Part shown: in pieces, positions 12,001-21,944 of the stretch | Position numbering within the stretch: position 1 is the stretch's first letter | Layout of the letters: each line of letters begins with the position of its first letter | NCBI GenBank assembly: GCA_030248295.1 | Contig: JASANH010001034.1 | Span: 62,001-126,000, forward strand | Origin: Mesodorylaimus sp. YZB2_4 | Taxonomy: Eukaryota > Nematoda > Enoplea > Dorylaimida > Dorylaimidae | Reading direction: 5' to 3' | Length of the DNA stretch: 64,000 bases | Position numbers and translations under genes: made by a program | Notes under the pieces: model-generated | Databases searched by the model: none | Seen by the model: only the letters and a program-made list of their open reading frames with translations | Told to the model about the DNA's origin: nothing

Positions 12001-13114
12001 CCGCGACGAAAGGCATTGTGATCGCGTTTGTGTGCACATTTTTCGAAGCTCTCGATGTGCCGGTCTTTTGGCCAATATTAGTGATTTATTTCATTCTATT
12101 GTTTTGCATGATGATGAAACGCCAAATTAAGGTGAGTCAATTATTGAGTGAGGGCATAAATCAGTAAGCAAGTAGTCCCAACTTGACCAGCCTGAGGCTT
12201 TCTCTGTCTAATGACTATTGATGCTCCCAAACCATGTGCGCACGCAGTTGCATGCAACACGATCGCAAGGCTCAGGCTGAGCAGGGGTTTGGTCAAGTTT
12301 GGAAACCTGAAAAATTCGTGGAGTCCGAGAAGTGAGCGGAATACCTGCCAAAATCAGGGAAAATGAGAATCTTCGAGCCAAAATCTTGGAAAACTATGCG
12401 TTTTGAGGTTTTTAGTTGTGAAAATTCAGAGTGATTTTGACTTTTGTGTAAAAACATGGGAAAATCAGGGGAAATAAGAATCTTTCAGCCAAAATCAGGG
12501 AAAACTGAAAGGTTGCGAACTGGGAAATTAAGAAAATTTTTATTTTTGCCTGGGGTACCCGGAAAAATCATTTTACGCGCCACGTGTGAACCTTATTTAT
12601 GTAACAAGTTCATAAAGGATTGCTAAAAAATTTTTGGTTTTCTTTTCCTGGACCCCTCTTTTCAAGCTCCCAAAAAATTTTAGATCCCCTCTGGCCAGGG
12701 TGTAGATTTCGGATGCTAGTCAGGTGGGATCGTCGATGTGAGCCTGTTTACCAAGTAAAGGCCTATAAACTGAATTTGATTGATTTGTAGGGCGATTTGC
12801 GAGCAGATGCTTGTCTGAATTGTCATGATGTGTTATTGATCGATCGCTGATCGAGGTCGATAATTAATAATGACCAAGTCAGACTGGGCCAATCAAGCTG
12901 ATAGGTTTAACACTATTTTAGGGTACCATGTTTGAATTCCGCTGATGTGTCTGCTGTAGTCATACTCGCATTTTGTGTATGCCTGCCCAGTCAGTCGCGC
13001 GATCAATTGATATCATTTCAGCACATGATCAAATATCGATATATTCCGTTCACATTTGGCAAGCCGAAGCACCGTGGCCGAGTGGATGCGGGCCAAGATT
13101 TTCATGGCAAATAA
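9033..13114 (+). CDS. RER1: RER1, Golgi-to-ER retrieval receptor
   Basis: RER1 is a four-pass membrane protein of the early Golgi that returns ER proteins and unassembled subunits to the ER in COPI vesicles. Six exons: 9033-9101, 9956-10060, 10922-11021, 11160-11244, 11996-12131 and 13022-13114, giving 195 residues, the usual family length. Diagnostic stretches include [44 protein letters not shown] and [14 protein letters not shown], almost identical to other animal RER1 proteins. Hydrophobic segments fall where the four membrane spans belong. The ATG at 9033 gives [18 protein letters not shown], matching the short hydrophilic start of the family. Intron 2 (10061-10921) carries copy 2 of the CAACATCGC element and intron 5 a fragment of another dispersed repeat. 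An AATAAA at 13130-13135 lies 16 nt after the stop. Confidence 0.97.
10247..10700. mobile_element. CAACATCGC-ended non-autonomous transposon, copy 2
   Basis: This is a shorter copy (about 454 bp) in RER1 intron 2. The left end reads CAACATCCCTGACTGGGTAT, one base off the TIR seen elsewhere, and the right end is AGTCAGCGATGTTG. It has the same C-tract interior and GGCGAAGACCCTCCTGTCCC phrases as copies 1 and 3, with fewer subrepeats. The flanking octamers (GAGGTTAG and GTAGGTGG) do not match clearly, so the target duplication is unproven for this copy. Confidence 0.82.
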
Positions 13115-13603
13115 TTGAAAAAGTGCTGCAATAAACTCACAGAGTACACGCGTGATCATGCCATTCGTGTCATTCTCTCTTGGGTCATCATGAACATGAG
13201 TCGAGTCGTGAAAAGCGGTATGATGCTTAGTTTTGTTTGTCCCCTTTGTGAAAGATTCTTACGTGCATTCATTCAAGTGCAGTTCATTTCTTGCATGTCT
13301 GAAAATAACTATTTAAGATACCTATTTTATAAGGTTTTCTAAATTACTGTGGTAGCCATTTTGCTCAGTAGCTCATATGGAAAGTGAATTTTTTACGTTC
13401 GTCTCTACTTGAGCGGGTTGAGAGGAGCTAGTCGAAACAAAAATGCACGAAGTCGCTTTATCGGCTAGATTGGGGGACGGAGATACAAAAATTGCATGTC
13501 ACTATGGCATCCTTGACTATTTTCAGTGATGAACGTGGCTAAACAATCAAGATCGCCGGGATCGAGCTGCTGTTATCACCTGATCACATAATGGGGAAGC
13601 CCG
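13115..13603. other. Convergent intergenic region RER1 / MMACHC
   Basis: This region lies between the 3' ends of RER1 (+) and MMACHC (-). It holds the RER1 polyadenylation signal at 13130. I see no other gene or clear repeat in it. Confidence 0.5.
13130..13135 (+). terminator. RER1 polyadenylation signal
   Basis: Canonical AATAAA, 16 nt downstream of the RER1 stop codon. Confidence 0.6.
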
Positions 13604-14633
13604 TCATAGTTTACCTTCCTCGATCCAATCAGTCAACAATTGCCTGCGCTCCTTGGGGGTTCGTGAGAAATACTCTTTTTGCATGGGCGAATACTTTTCT
13701 TCAACTTCCACAAACGCATCGCGCCATTCATTTTTCTTCCATTCATTCGTAAATGAGTTGAGTAATCGATAAATTATTTCTTTCGATATGGTTGGATCTT
13801 GTTTGAACTGGTGTTTTTGTAAATCGGTGGCAATAACTTGCGGAAAGACTAGGACGGAACGAAATGCGAACCAGCCACCATATTTGGGATGAATGCTGAC
13901 CCCGATTAGCCTCTGGAAGAGGAAGGGTTCAGTTTGTCGCCGCCGTCATTTACCGCTTTAATTACCCGAGGTGACGGAAACAGGAACTCTTACCTTATCC
14001 AAATAGAGCCCATCTAGTTCGGATTTCTGATAATAGCGTGCTGCACCCGAGACGTGTCCTGCTGTGTTCATAAGAACACGCGGATATCGGCCTTGAATCA
14101 TTTCGTAGTCATGAATTACCTCGATTTCGAGCGATGGATTGAGTTGCTAAAAAAATCGGTACGATGGAGGCGGTGAAAGGTCATGGCTGGATTAACAATA
14201 AGTTAGGACTTGAAAATTTAAAGTTAAAACGGGAATTCGTTTTTTTTTCCTTGTCTACATAAGCAGGGAGAAAAAAAACACAAAATGCGCCCACCTTTTT
14301 AAATTCGTCGAACACTTCTCGCATACATTCATCGATTGGATCTAAAATGTCGCTGAGGTTGTCTTTTCGTTCTCGTAACCAAGGTATGAAGGTGGTTTCG
14401 AACATGCGAGGAGCGCTTATCACCAGCATTGCTAGAATATCGTTGTCGAATTGGAGGCGATATCGATCGGATATAATCGAGTCGTTATACCAACCTAAAC
14501 TGGCCCACAATTGGGAATCTGCACATCGATTCCAACACGTATTTCTCTTACCTACTTGAAACGGATGACATTCGAAACCCTTATCAATCAATATCGAATT
14601 GCAAAATCTGACGACCGCTGTAGAATTCATCAT
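13604..14633 (-). CDS. MMACHC: MMACHC (CblC), cobalamin decyanase and dealkylase
   Basis: MMACHC takes cobalamin leaving the lysosome, removes its upper ligand using FAD or glutathione, and passes it on to methylcobalamin and adenosylcobalamin synthesis. The minus-strand exons are 14552-14633, 14295-14494, 13994-14146 and 13604-13912. Recognisable family stretches are FECHPFQV-GWYND at the first junction, ILAMLVISAPRMFE, DPIDECMREV, EIEVIHDYEMI, NTAGHVSGAARYYQK and IGVSIHPKYGGWFAFR; the last matches the cobalamin-contacting HPxFGGWFAxR segment. The proline-rich tail of vertebrate MMACHC is absent, as in many invertebrates. Intron 1 is only 57 bp, a multiple of three and stop-free, so unspliced message would add 19 residues. 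I chose the ATG at 14633 as the first in-frame ATG. Confidence 0.95.
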
Positions 14634-15169
14634 GAACTGGTGTCGATGCACGTTTCAGTGTTGGACAAAAAACCGAATTTTTGAAATTCGCAGAGTCCGA
14701 ATTGCACGAATCCGGGTTTCGCGCGCTGCAGCAGACAATCAAAGCAACCAAAAATTTGGCGCGATCAAGTGTAATAGAGTTTCAGTTTCGAGTCTAATAT
14801 TATTTCAGTGAAGGAAGCAAAACAAACTAGCTAAAAGCTAATTTATGAACAATAAACAGAATTTTGAATTCTGATATCATAAAAAAGTGCTAAAGTTTCT
14901 TCACGCGGTCCGTTTTAATTTATATTGTAGCTGAAACTCTCTTTTCCTGAAATGAGGGAAGGAGTAAAATCGAGTCAGATTCGGTTGGGTTCGATAGTTG
15001 GCAGGATGGAAATAAATACATACCATAAATGGAATTTTGAATTTGCCCGCGGTCTAAAGCATGGTTGATTAGTAGGCTTAAAAATCATATTTCTTTCTTA
15101 ATCTTCTAGCAGGAAGATTTCAAAATTCGTTTTCCGGATTTTGTTTCAGTAGGAGCCGATTTCGAAAAA
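14634..15169. promoter_or_regulatory. Divergent upstream region of MMACHC and SUZ12
   Basis: 536 bp separate the start codons of MMACHC (-) and SUZ12 (+), so both promoters should lie here. A splice-acceptor-like TTTTGTTTCAG ends 20 nt before the SUZ12 ATG, suggesting a 5' UTR intron or leader splice site for SUZ12. No TATA box is obvious. Confidence 0.4.
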
Positions 15170-18100
15170 ATGTCCGCTCCTGGTTCGAAACGAGCAGCAA
15201 AAAAATCGACTAATCAGAAGAATGGATCGTGTGAAAATGGAGTTGGTGCAACAATGCATCAACGAGCACATCGATCGACGGATTCTGTTTACACGGTTCC
15301 AGCGTTTACGAAATTCATGAGTAAGTCACATATTTGGGTCATTCGGACCATAGGATATGCTGGAAAGTGAATTATATTTTTAGTTGGATGCACAGTTTAT
15401 CGATATTTGCGTGAATATTGGAATAAAAACGGAAAAGTAAGTAGGGCCAATTGGGGACTTTTTGCGGCACGAACGATAATTGGACATATGCCATTGGGTT
15501 TTGATGTACCTGTAGGAGAAATCCCGCTGCTTTTCAAAGCCTTCCAGCTGTTAGGTTGAGAGTGGCGGATAGTGTGCACGACTCAGTTTTTTAACTCGGG
15601 GAGAATAAGAAATCGGAAATCGAACCTGGGATCTCCCGATTGTCCTATGGGGCCTTGCCACTAGGGATAAACCACTCGCTGCTCTGATAGGCTTCCTGCG
15701 TACACCGTACATCTTTGGCGTGAATGTGTACAGGAGAATATATTTGTGGCATCAATGCATGGCGAATGAGATAACGATACATACAAACGAAAACATATTT
15801 TCTTTTTGTCTTTTCCTTACCTTTTTAATCTTCAAGGCTTATTAGCGCTGAGAATTCTGAATTAAAGTACATTCAAATTTTTAACAATTTCTGGGTTTTT
15901 TTCAGCCTTATCTTCAACGGTCCCTATTATACGAGCAAAATGTCGGTCGAACATTGCCTAGAAAACGGTATCGATGGTGAATCTTTTGAAAGAGAAATAT
16001 GTGTTCTTATGGCCTTATTTTAGGAAATTGCGACCATTTTCGATGGAGAATGAGCGATTGTCGAAACGTGCCAAGTTGAATGGGTATGAAGTATGATTTG
16101 GTTTCGTGGTTTCCTGAGATGGAAGCTTCTTTTTAGCGTTGTTGAATCTCGGCAATCCAGCTCGAAGAAAGAGCCAGATGCGTGTGATTTATTTTCGAAA
16201 ACGAGAGATTTGGGATGGAAACCATTTTCGACCAAAGTTGTCTTTGAATCGGTTCATGATTATTCGGGTAAGAACTTGTGAGTCTGATACCTGGAGCATG
16301 ATGGGATAAGGTGGACTGGGTTTGCATGAGTATCTGACTGCGCAACTCACCAGGTGTCGTCAAGGACACGGGGCAGGGCCTGGGATCGGGACTGAAACTA
16401 GTACTGCAGATTATGACAATGCTCTGTGACGCGATAAGCCTCATTTGCCTCATCCAAACAGACCAGCTCATAATTACAAGCAATTTCATGCTCCTGACGG
16501 CCTTGTTTCACGGACACCAGTTGGGAAGGCCCGTCAGGCGCAGTCACTTTTTATCATCCTGTTTTACACCCTAGTGCCTCAGAGTGATCTTGACTAAAGA
16601 CTTCAGAACTGGCGTATGTGTTAGCTCAAAAAACGGGCCTTAACGGGAATCGAACTCGCCATTGTTCGCCATTGATGATCGTTCCTGTCATACTTTACCG
16701 CAGGCTGGCTAGGATCCAGGCTTTGAAGGAGAAAATGAGAGGAATTGGAGATGAGCACATGGCAGGATGACGGGGTCTTTCCTTGGAGCTGATTGCTTCG
16801 TCCACTTGTAGGCGTTGTTGGCACAGCGGACGTGGACATATGCCTGATCAGAGCGGATGAACAAGGAGTTGCAACGGTAAGACGGTTTCAATGAATGACT
16901 TTTGGTCGCTGCTGGCATGATGCGTTTGTGCAAATGGCACGAAGTTTTTGTCCTTTTAGACACAGATTTCTCGTGAGAATGGAATTCCATTGGCATCGTC
17001 CGTGACGCTGCCTCGTAACCCGACTAATACGAGCAATGGGACGAATGGCCATGTTGCGCCGTCAATCACTATCCCATTGCACGGTGGCGCGTCAACCATT
17101 GTGTCTAATGGTGCTCAAACGGGTCAAAAAACCGAGGATGTCTGGTTATTGTTTCGGTGTAAATTGCCTTTGCCCAGAGCCAGTAAGTGCGTGTGGTCCA
17201 GCGAGTCTAGATTGACGCCTGATATGGAGGATAATAGCGCCAATTGCTTAGGTGGTTTTGGTTTAGTGAGACTGTCTTCTTCACAAAAATCCTAAACCAA
17301 ATACCTTGTTTTCCTAAAAATGGGCATTGGATGTGATCTGGTCAACATCCTGTCGTACAGGTCGTGCATTTGAGTTACCACTGGAGTCCAGCCTAGAGTA
17401 GCCATCCAGTCATCCAACCTGGTGCATGGGGGTGACATTACCATAGCTGCGGCTCAATGGATGAGTCACTGTTAAGTATTGAATGGCCACAAGGACTCCT
17501 CGTCGCTGATGGACCCCTTGTTCCTTATTTGTGGTGCGCGTGACCAGTCTTGGCACGTGGCCAACTTTAGAGCAGTCAACAAGTTTTTTTATGACTGAAA
17601 CATAGCTCTATCGGCCCCAGCGGCCTTTTCGTGTAGCAAGAATATAGACGTCGCTCGAAGGCGGCCTCTATATTCTTGCTGACCTCTTTCATCTCCGCTC
17701 CTCTTTACTTTCATAACCTCGATATTATAACCTCATGTCATGTCGTCCATTATCCACAGCCAAGCAATATGTAGCGCACTCGAGGGCTAAGGAACACATA
17801 ATTGACGGTCATTTTTACTGTGGCAGGAGTCGAGCCCTCGCCTGTAAGTACGCACCCAGCGCGAAAAGCAGACGCCCTAACCCGCCGAGGCCGCGACTCT
17901 AGTTCCAGGAGCCATAACCTGATAAAATCTTATGCGATCGGTTTGGATTGATGTAAAAGTATTTTTATTTGTTCCAGGTCGTAAAGGTCTGCGCGATTCG
18001 GCGCAACGACGAGCGAGCGCTTCGTTGGCGCCGTTGAAATCGGATTATTGCTATGGGTGTTTAGAAATCGGTGAACATTTGTCCGGATTGGGCGAGAGCG

Positions 18101-21073
18101 AGTGCGAAGTGACCGTGTTCATGTAAGTACAGTGGAGGCAGGGCGAAATGGTTGGAGCCTTGGTTGCGTGGGGAGGACTGGTGATCAGGGTTGGTAACAC
18201 AAGGAGAATGGAAGCGTTCTTAGGGAACCCTGGCCCAATAGTAGATCAGGACAGCCAAAGCCACATTTAGACTATGCGGATGGATGGGGAAAATAGCAGA
18301 AACGGATCGGTCAAGTGTGGATGGATGATGAGCATTAGTCCATTCAGATGTATATCAAGGCAGTGAAAAGTTGATCTTACGAGTAGTTCTATTACATTAG
18401 GACTATATGAGGGCATAGAAACCAGGCCAATTCAGGAGCATTAAATTGGTTGTAATTATGAGCTGTTTCTCTTGGATGAAGCAGATGAGACTTATCACAG
18501 AGCATTGTCATAACAGCCAAAGACCACTAGGTGCAATACCGACCTCAGGCCCTGCCCCTTTAATATATGTCCTGTCCTTACCTGCCCCCTTCGTCGCACA
18601 GACCACGATTCGTTTTAGGAAACGCTTGTCAAAAACGTCGGACGAAGTTGAAAAAACGAACGGTCGGGTGAGCAATGGACGAGGGGTCAGTATTAGCGTA
18701 CTGAAGGAATTGTTGGATGATGTAAGTAAAATATGACTGGGATTGATTTTGGAAAAGAAAGGGGGCTTGTTTAGTAAACGAGGAGAAACGTTATCGTGAC
18801 CCGAAGGGAACCTTGCGATGTGCTGGTTTTAAGTCTGTCGGCCATACCCCACATTGATGGTGTCCGAACCTCGTGTGAACTCGTCTCATTATCTACACCT
18901 GGTTGACTGCAGGTCATGACAGCATAGCTGTCATACCTTATGTAATAGTATGTGGCTCCCCGAGTATGTATTTGTATTTAAGACCGAGGACTCCCTGGAA
19001 GATATGAATGGGTCGAGTATGCCCACCATGAAAGTACACATTTACCAAACGTGCATTCAACAAAGGACTCGCAATTATTCGGGTTTGCCACCAGGCAGAC
19101 AAGGCGAATTGCAAGGTCGACGAGCTCGACTGGGATTCTTGTGCGAACAGTTGCCGTTGGGGCTGGGCGAGTCGGCATTGGGTTCGGAGAGGAGTTCGTT
19201 GGCGGCCGTGGTTTCGCCGAATGCTATCACAAATTATGGGAGTAAACGGATGGTGCCGAATCGGGTATTTTATCAGTTCAGTTTTGAATATCAACAATCG
19301 AATGGGAACCAGCCTACCGAGGCGTGTTTGAGTCGTTTGACGACGAGATTGTACAATCCGAAACGATGTCCGTTCTGCGATCAGCGTGTGGGAGACTTGT
19401 ACGCCTTGCTGCAACATTATCGATGCTCTCACGCCAGGTGGTCGTTCGTGTTGAAGGTAAGGAGACGGGGGGTGGTTGGGGACGGAGGACTGAGTAAGTG
19501 CATGGCAGGGAGTAGCTTCGAAGGGTGGGTTGATTGTGGCTAATGCCAATGTTGTGAGTTGGAGCATTCACTGCTTCAGAAGTCTACGATATGGGGGGTT
19601 TTATCTACAAGATGGGTCAAGTATGCAAGGATACAGTCACGTTACATTTGAGCCGCTTGTTTTATTGAAAAGGAACGGTAACGGGCACTTGCGAGTGTCC
19701 GATATTTGAATGCATGTTGTAGCAGCAAAACGGAAGATCAGTTCTTGTTTTGCAGGAGAATGCAGACGGGTATGTTGTGGAAACCCGGCCGACACAGTAT
19801 TACGATGGGCGATTGGAGGTGCGTGTGTGCAGGAGACGATATTCGAAACGCAAGATGAAGCCAGCCAAGAGAACGTGCTTGGAGACGAAAATGCTCTTTT
19901 ACAGGTAGGATGTGTACGCTGTAGAAGCAGATAAAGCCACGAACCTGGAGTGGGAGTCGAACCCTAGGCCAGGTATCGCCCGATGCCTGCAAACCAAAGC
20001 TTTGTCGTTCCGGAGTCTGGCCCTGGCTGTGGAGGCGGGCTTGGTCCCTGAGACAATACACTGATCGGTGCGGATAAGGTGTCCGCGCAGTACAGGGGCA
20101 GTCCGCTATATTTAGGCCCTTGACGAAGCGGTACTCGAGTGTTGGACGCGGAATGATGGCAAGGAGTTTGGATGAATTCAAGACGTGCCCCAAGGACACG
20201 GATCACGAGGCCAGGAATCGGGCCGAGTTTATGCTTTACCACGTCAGGTATGCTAGTATGCAGGGCTTACAGCGAGCACACACTGGAAGTCGTACCCGTA
20301 AACTGCCTTGGCGATATGTGAGACCCGATTTGTGACTTCAGGCAATATTATCACAGTCAAACGTGTCAAAAAGTGCTGGCGGATGAATTCGACAAGGATT
20401 CGGAGGATGAGATGGATCCGGAGTGGTTGAGGGATAGGACGGAAAGGGTAAGGATGGTCTGGTGTGGTACAGCGGATGTTGATGGGACGGACTGTGTGCA
20501 TTTAGATGATCGATGAATTCACGGACGTAAATCAAGGCGAAAAATCGATAATGAAGATTTGGAATCTGCATATAATGAAGCACAAGTGAGTGGAGGGTGT
20601 TGGGCGGAGTGAGCCTCTGGGGATTGCACCTTTTGTGTGCGCCCGCTCACGACAGGCTGGTGTGCACGATGCTGTGACCAGTTCAATGCTGCCTCTGCCA
20701 AGGCAAGTGTGCTGGCACTTGTCGACATGTGATCTGTCGCAGTGCCGAGACTCTGGACGGTATGTCAGGGAGCATGCTGGACTGGCGATCCCATAGAGGC
20801 GGGTGCCGCTGAGGGCCAAGCTTTTGTGTTGCCTTTATTAAGTATTTAGAGCCGGATCAAGAATGTGTCCTGATCAAATCCAGTTTTAGTCTGTTTGGTG
20901 ATGGACAAATGGCATCAGCGTGCGATTCATTTTTGACCAAACATGGTCGTCGAATTGCATTGGAGAATTTGACGAGGAATTTTCTTTTGCACTTGGCCAA
21001 TTTGCATTCGTTCGGTCATTTGTCGCAAGCTCAAGTACTCCGCTTAACCAAACGCCTGTATTCGTTCAATTAG
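15170..21073 (+). CDS. SUZ12: SUZ12, Polycomb repressive complex 2 subunit
   Basis: SUZ12 is the PRC2 scaffold that, with EZH and EED, methylates histone H3 Lys27. Fourteen exons: 15170-15320, 15384-15436, 15906-15967, 16024-16083, 16137-16267, 16812-16876, 16960-17182, 17978-18122, 18619-18721, 18983-19456, 19756-19904, 20342-20447, 20506-20585 and 20890-21073; all phases agree and give 661 residues. Conserved parts in order: YRYLREYWNKNGKPYLQRSL (N-terminal core), WLLFRCKLPLPR, VFYQFSF, the C2H2 finger CPFCDQRVGDLYALLQHYRC (completed by SH), and the VEFS box DPEWLRDRTERMIDEFTDVN running to WNLHIMKH. The short sixth exon was placed because it repairs the frame between exons 5 and 7. The start of exon 10 is the least certain boundary. 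Introns contain tRNA-like repeats, an inverted pair of a dispersed repeat and a 46-nt hairpin. Confidence 0.95.
15617..15690 (-). repeat. tRNA-derived repeat (SINE-head-like) in SUZ12 intron 2
   Basis: Read on the minus strand, this contains an A-box-like AGCGAGTGGTTTATCC and, at tRNA-like spacing, a B-box-like AGGTTCGATTTCC. I could not fold a clean cloverleaf, so a tRNA-derived repeat is more likely than a functional tRNA gene. Confidence 0.45.
16370..16500 (+). repeat. Dispersed repeat, copy in SUZ12 intron 5
   Basis: A block around TTATGACAATGCTCTGTGA and CAGCTCATAATTACAA is repeated in opposite orientation at 18428-18565 in the same gene. Matches continue for about 130 bp with substitutions. 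The type is unknown. Confidence 0.6.
17635..17680. other. 46-nt hairpin in SUZ12 intron 7
   Basis: AGCAAGAATATAGA at 17635 pairs perfectly with TCTATATTCTTGCT ending at 17680, a 14-bp stem closing a GC-rich, partly paired interior. It could be a folded RNA or a miniature element; there is no evidence of function. Confidence 0.6.
17818..17902 (-). repeat. tRNA-derived repeat in SUZ12 intron 7
   Basis: On the minus strand this reads like a degenerate tRNA: an A-box region CTCGGCGGGTTAGGGCG, a TTTTCGC anticodon-like loop, and a B box GGCTCGACTCC. The acceptor ends do not pair well, so I treat it as a tRNA pseudogene or SINE head. Confidence 0.5.
18428..18565 (-). repeat. Dispersed repeat, inverted copy in SUZ12 intron 8
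   Basis: This is the reverse-complement partner of 16370-16500, sharing TTATGACAATGCTCTGTGA and the neighbouring blocks. The two copies could pair within one SUZ12 transcript. Confidence 0.6.
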
Positions 21074-21944
21074 GAATGGGAGGGGATAGTGAGCTTGGTC
21101 TGAACCGCCTTTGCGATACAGTGGGAGATGGAGGAGTAGTGAATATTCTGCGTTCGATTTTTTGAAACTTTTAGGTCAATGGTAGCAGAGTGCAGACCTT
21201 GATCTTTTATTGTCAAGCTTTTTTGGCGGATGGTGAGAACTGAATGAGTGTGCGTGCTAATGGGATGGTCAGTGCGATACTTTGGTCTTAGATATCTTGA
21301 TACGTTAGTGACTGGAGTTGGGCTCTTGAGTGTAATACCGTGTATTATGTGGGGATATTGGTACTGCACTGCCGAATGACCAATGAAGGGAGGGGATGGG
21401 TATGAATAAACGGAGTTCTCGTGTGCAATCTGAGAGTCAAACTGATGTGCTGCTGAGTGAGAGTAGGTGATGCAATAGTGGTTGATTGTTGGATGTCGGC
21501 TGCGATTTACCGCTCGGAACTTGACACACCATTGCTCGCAGCAGCTATAGTCAAGTCCATTGCCTGAAATTGACTGCAGCACAGACTCGCTTCTGGCGTA
21601 AAATTTAGTTTCAGATAACAAACATCCATAGTTGTTTGTGTTGCAGTTTCAAGGCACATAATTGTTAATGGCGCGCCTGGAATGAATATACCGAACATAC
21701 TAAGTATTCATTTCTTAAATTTTAGCGCGGGTTTAATACAGTAACCTGAAGCTGAAACTTTATTATACTCATCCCAGAACTTGCTCGTGTGTGCGAGTTG
21801 GACGATTTCATCTTCGAGCGAGCAGAGCTGGCAATTTTGCAACTCGATTTCGATTTTGATTCTTTTGCTTTTGTCCCTAGTGCAAATTCTGACGTCTACA
21901 AATACAAATATCGGTTAAGTGAAAAAATAAATACAGAAATCGCG
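21074..21944. other. Intergenic: SUZ12 3' region and AP3D1 upstream region
   Basis: No exon is recognisable. The final 170 bases precede the AP3D1 ATG and include an acceptor-like GTCCCTAG at about 21880, which may end a 5' UTR intron. Confidence 0.4.

Noticed and set aside
14181-14651. A 156-codon minus-strand frame as a complete gene
   Set aside because: It reads through two MMACHC introns; splicing restores the FQV-GWYND and EFKK-QLNP family sequence, and the apparent start at 14651 is GTG, not ATG.
18983-19010. The apparent start codon at 18950 for the SUZ12 exon 10 frame
   Set aside because: The frame upstream of 18983 is intron; an AG acceptor at 18981-18982 joins in phase with exon 9.
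18938-19567. A 209-codon minus-strand frame
   Set aside because: It is antisense to SUZ12 exon 10, which has clear homology on the plus strand; the antisense product shows no domain.
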